This document shows positions 7,289-9,289 of a stretch of 9,289 bases of DNA, one piece after another. Within the stretch, counting starts at the first letter, position 1, and every line of letters starts with the position of its first letter. The stretch is from Bacteroidia bacterium. GTDB lineage: Bacteria > Bacteroidota > Bacteroidia > Bacteroidales > UBA5342. The position numbers and the translations under genes were made by a program. The stretch is from positions 1 to 9,289 of the forward strand of contig JAUIMD010000051.1 of NCBI GenBank assembly GCA_030433225.1, given 5' to 3'. The notes under the pieces were generated by a model. It saw nothing but the letters and a program-made list of their open reading frames with translations, was not told where the DNA came from and did no database searches.

Positions 7289-8839
7289 TCAATTTAGGGG
7301 TAAACAAATGGTGAATGTTGTACCTATGTTTAGTTCGCTTTCTGCTTTTATTGTTCCCTTATGGTTTTCAACTATAGTTTTAACATATGCAAGTCCCAGG
7401 CCAAACCCTTTCACATTGTGTAAATTTCCTGTTGGAACGCGATAAAATTTATCAAAAATTCTTTTCAGGTTTTCCTTGCTAATGCCAATACCATTATCCA
7501 TAACAGCAATAAAAATCTTTTGTTTATCGTTCCAGGTTCTGATTTTAATGTGAGGAGCTTCCCTTTTGTATTTTAAGGCATTGTCCAGCAGGTTGTAAAC
7601 TACATTGGAAAGGTGCAGTTTGTCTGCCTTAACCAGGGTTTCGGTGGCTGTAAGGTCCGTGGATAAACTTCCTCCATTATTACTCACCTTTATGGAGAAG
7701 TTGGAAACTGCAGAATCCAACAGCTCATTTATATCCAGCGGTTCCATTTTCATTCGGCTGCTATCTCTGTCGAAAATGGCCATCTGTAATACCTTTTCTA
7801 CCTGAAAACTTAATCGTTTGGTTTCATCAACAATTACGCCCGAAATGTGCGATAAGGTTTGCGGGGTTTTGGAAACTCCACCATCGTTCAACATTTGCGA
7901 TGCCAGCGATATGGTTGAAATGGGAGTTTTCAATTCGTGGGTCATGTTGTTAATGAAATCGTTCTTAATTTCAGACAAACGCTTTTGTCTGAATACCACA
8001 TATATAGTACAAATAAATGTGATAACTAACATAAAGGTAAGTAAAAATGACGGTATGGCCATTTTCATCGACTTAAAAATAACCTGCTTTTTGGTGGGAA
8101 AATATACGCATACAAAATTGGCGTCTTTGTTGTAATATTTTCCATCACGTGGGAAAAGTACTTTTTTGTATAGCGCCGATTCGTCTTCTATAGTATGATT
8201 TTTACTGAGGCAGATAACCTGGTTTTTGCCATTTACCACCGAATAATAAAATGGGGCATCAATGCCGGCCTCGTTAAATTCTTTTTCTATTAAAAAGTGC
8301 AAAAGCGCAGTGTCCAGTCGTTCCTCAATGGGAAGTGCAGCCAGTTCCATGTCCATTTTCACCAGCATTTCACGTATGCTCATTCCCTTTAACTGCCTTT
8401 TCAGGTGCATTTTTTGCTGGATGTTGTAATAGGTATTGGAAATGTCTTTGGTTGGTGGAAAGCAGGAACTGGGTTTGGCTTTTACGTTATCAAATGTGGT
8501 TTGGTTGGCCAGGTTATCTTGCAATTGGCTGCCCTGGTCCGAAAAGGTTCCGCTAATGGAAACGAAAATCTCCTGTTCAAATCCAGGCGTAGTACCGGCA
8601 AGGTTTATCTCCTGTTGGGATTTGTGATAGGTCACATTGGCTTCACGGTCAATGTACTTACGTATTTCATGTTCTTCCAATGCATTTACAACTTCGGTTA
8701 GTGCATACCGAACGGTTTGGGTAAATTGGTCGCTTCTCTCATGAGCAGAACGGTTAATAACTGAAATTTGAACCGCAATTAAAGCAGCAAATAAAAGGGC
8801 CATAATTGAGGTAAGTATCCAGATGTAAATTCTTTTCAT
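7289..8839 (-). CDS. rprX: Membrane sensor histidine kinase, RprX-like
   Basis: A canonical two-membrane-segment sensor kinase, 516 residues from the chosen start. Segment 1 is at about 4-26, a large periplasmic sensor region at about 27-260 and segment 2 at about 261-283. HisKA carries His301 in MTHELKTP. The HATPase domain has the N-box NLLDNALKY with Asn420, G1 box DNGIGI at 448-453, F-box region FDKFYRV and G2 box GFGLGL from about 478, ending in a normal LPLN. All catalytic motifs are intact, unlike the second kinase in this window. I prefer the ATG at 8839 (MKRIYIW, leading straight into segment 1) to an in-frame ATG at 8887, which would add 16 residues and run through the best promoter element. 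It phosphorylates the RprY-like regulator encoded 6 nt downstream. The periplasmic signal is not recognisable. Confidence 0.93.
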   Translation of the reverse strand: MKRIYIWILTSIMALLFAALIAVQISVINRSAHERSDQFTQTVRYALTEVVNALEEHEIRKYIDREANVTYHKSQQEINLAGTTPGFEQEIFVSISGTFSDQGSQLQDNLANQTTFDNVKAKPSSCFPPTKDISNTYYNIQQKMHLKRQLKGMSIREMLVKMDMELAALPIEERLDTALLHFLIEKEFNEAGIDAPFYYSVVNGKNQVICLSKNHTIEDESALYKKVLFPRDGKYYNKDANFVCVYFPTKKQVIFKSMKMAIPSFLLTFMLVITFICTIYVVFRQKRLSEIKNDFINNMTHELKTPISTISLASQMLNDGGVSKTPQTLSHISGVIVDETKRLSFQVEKVLQMAIFDRDSSRMKMEPLDINELLDSAVSNFSIKVSNNGGSLSTDLTATETLVKADKLHLSNVVYNLLDNALKYKREAPHIKIRTWNDKQKIFIAVMDNGIGISKENLKRIFDKFYRVPTGNLHNVKGFGLGLAYVKTIVENHKGTIKAESELNIGTTFTICLPLN

Positions 8840-8844
8840 AAGAG

Positions 8845-8852
8845 CAAATATA
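8845..8852 (-). promoter_or_regulatory. rprX: Candidate -7 promoter element of rprX-rprY
   Basis: Read on the minus strand this is TATATTTG, an exact TAnnTTTG match. It lies only 5 bp before the ATG at 8839, so transcription from it would begin at or next to the start codon. No good -33 TTTG is found at 17-23 bp; a TTTG lies too far upstream (8888-8885). Either the promoter makes a leaderless or near-leaderless mRNA, or the match is fortuitous. Confidence 0.45.
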
Positions 8853-8877
8853 AATATTGACGTATATGTAGATTTGT

Positions 8878-8897
8878 CCGTTAACAAACTTTAACGG
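8878..8897. promoter_or_regulatory. GTTAA-N5-GTTAA direct repeat within a perfect palindrome: candidate response-regulator box
   Basis: CCGTTAA (8878-8884) and TTAACGG (8891-8897) are perfect 7-bp inverted arms around CAAACT. The same bases also hold a tandem repeat, TTAAC at 8881-8885 and 8891-8895, a 10-bp period. Read on the minus strand it is GTTAA-N5-GTTAA, the geometry used by OmpR-family regulators (for example the CpxR box GTAAA-N5-GTAAA). Its centre is about 48 bp upstream of the probable rprX transcription start, an activator position. Binding by RprY is inference. Confidence 0.4.
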
Positions 8898-8914
8898 CTT
8901 CATTGTCAGTGCAA

Positions 8915-8946
8915 TTTAGGCCATTTAAGCATTAACTTAGCCTAAA
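8915..8946. repeat. Interrupted inverted repeat (stem-loop) between rprX and tRNA-Pro
   Basis: TTTAGGC (8915-8921) pairs with GCCTAAA (8940-8946). Inside, TAAG (8926-8929) pairs with CTTA (8936-8939) around the loop CATTAA. Together they make an 11-bp stem with a four-base bulge on one side only. No T-run follows on either strand, so it is not an intrinsic terminator. It could be an operator or an RNA structure. Confidence 0.4.
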
Positions 8947-8989
8947 GAAATCTAAATGAATGTAAACCAGGAAATATGTTAATTTTTGT

Positions 8990-9002
8990 CAGAATTATTC
9001 TG
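8990..9002. repeat. Short palindrome CAGAAT-T-ATTCTG
   Basis: Perfect 6-bp arms around one central base, 31 bp upstream of the tRNA -7 element, so close to where a -33 contact or activator would sit. Palindromes of this length are expected by chance a few times in a window of this size, so function is uncertain. Confidence 0.3.
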
Positions 9003-9033
9003 TTTCGAACTATGGCATTGTAACAATTAATAC

Positions 9034-9041
9034 TATATTTG
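9034..9041 (+). promoter_or_regulatory. -7 promoter element of the tRNA-Pro gene
   Basis: TATATTTG is an exact TAnnTTTG match 12 bp before the mature tRNA 5' end, which puts the transcription start a few bases upstream of the tRNA. A TTG at 9018-9020 is too close (13 bp) to be a standard -33 element, and no better one is seen. Confidence 0.6.
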
Positions 9042-9053
9042 CACCCGAAATTT

Positions 9054-9128
9054 CGGGATGTAGCTCAGTCCGGTTAGAGTACACGTCTGGGGGGCGTGGG
9101 GTCGGAAGTTCGAATCTTCTCATCCCGA
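9054..9128 (+). tRNA. tRNA-Pro, anticodon GGG
   Basis: A complete cloverleaf can be drawn: acceptor stem CGGGATG (9054-9060) with CATCCCG (9121-9127), D-stem GCTC/GAGT with GG in the loop, anticodon stem CACGT/GCGTG (9082-9086, 9094-9098) around CTGGGGG, 5-nt variable loop, T-stem GGAAG/CTTCT and T-loop TTCGAAT. The anticodon GGG at 9089-9091 reads proline codons CCC/CCU. The discriminator base is A9128. CCA is not encoded and must be added by the nucleotidyltransferase. Three G-U pairs (D-stem, bottom of the anticodon stem, top of the T-stem) make it a little less stable than usual, but every conserved position I checked is present. Confidence 0.96.
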
Positions 9129-9140
9129 CATTTGAAAATG

Positions 9141-9173
9141 AGAGAGTTAGGTGAAAATCTAGCTCTCTTTTTT
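9141..9173 (+). terminator. Intrinsic terminator after tRNA-Pro
   Basis: AGAGAGTTAG (9141-9150) pairs with CTAGCTCTCT (9159-9168) to give a 10-bp stem with one G-U pair and the loop GTGAAAAT, followed by TTTTT (9169-9173). It begins 12 nt after the tRNA, so the tRNA is probably a single-gene transcript. Confidence 0.85.
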
Positions 9174-9289
9174 ATTTCCAGTTCAAACATAATTTCAACA
9201 TTCCTCCCCATTTTTACCCAAATTCCATTCCATTTCTTCATTTTATCGTCCACAAAACGTCAGCAAAGCATAAGGGAAACTACACAGGT

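Noticed and set aside
8335..8701. Plus-strand frames of 63-98 codons opposite rprX
   Set aside because: They are fully antisense to a canonical kinase, with no promoter or recognisable domain.
8840..8887. Longer rprX start at 8887, adding 16 residues
   Set aside because: The added segment overlaps the best promoter element and precedes a typical MKR-hydrophobic start; the ATG at 8839 fits the family better.
9050..9230. Minus-strand reading frame running from about 9230 through the tRNA
   Set aside because: It lies antisense to a clear tRNA and its terminator, resembles no family, and is the usual kind of spurious frame seen over tRNA genes.
9054..9289. Attachment site or integrated element at the 3' end of tRNA-Pro
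   Set aside because: tRNA 3' ends are common integration sites, but no duplicated tRNA end or integrase is visible. Bases 9174-9289 hold no recognisable start of a gene on either strand, although a plus-strand frame stays open to the edge.

Overview
The window looks like a piece of a Bacteroidetes (Bacteroidota) chromosome, probably an environmental Bacteroidales/Marinilabiliales- or Cytophagales-type lineage. The grounds are: the neighbour order sppA-lpxK-purine nucleoside phosphorylase, which I know from this phylum; a close match to the RprX/RprY two-component pair of Bacteroides; the absence of clear Shine-Dalgarno sequences; and several promoter elements of the Bacteroidetes form TAnnTTTG. 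I recognise no insertion sequence, CRISPR array or phage gene.

Layout. Bases 1-275 are intergenic, with a possible gene start leaving the window on the minus strand and a small hairpin. Bases 276-3930 (+) are a tight three-gene housekeeping cluster: sppA (membrane signal-peptide peptidase), lpxK (lipid A 4'-kinase) and punA (purine nucleoside phosphorylase), with lpxK and punA overlapping by 17 nt. Only 9 nt after punA it meets a convergent minus-strand block.

The minus-strand block has two two-component modules. The distal one (6304-3940) is a membrane sensor kinase followed, with an 11-nt overlap, by a response regulator. This pair is the most unusual content of the window. The kinase keeps its phospho-acceptor His and N-box Asn but has lost the G1 and G2 ATP-binding boxes, and the regulator carries behind its receiver a kinase-like region without acceptor His, N-box Asn or G1 box. 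It looks like a degenerate, probably co-assembling signalling pair. The proximal module (8839-6596) is a fully canonical rprX-rprY operon closed by a strong terminator at 6542-6574.

Bases 8840-9053 are a divergent regulatory region between rprX and a tRNA-Pro(GGG) gene (9054-9128). It holds a -7 promoter element for each side, a GTTAA-N5-GTTAA direct repeat that is also a perfect palindrome (a possible OmpR-family site), and two further dyads. The tRNA is followed by its own terminator (9141-9173) and about 115 bases in which I recognise nothing.

Functionally, the left half makes and maintains the cell envelope (lipid A phosphorylation, membrane peptide turnover) plus purine salvage. The right half is sensory/regulatory.
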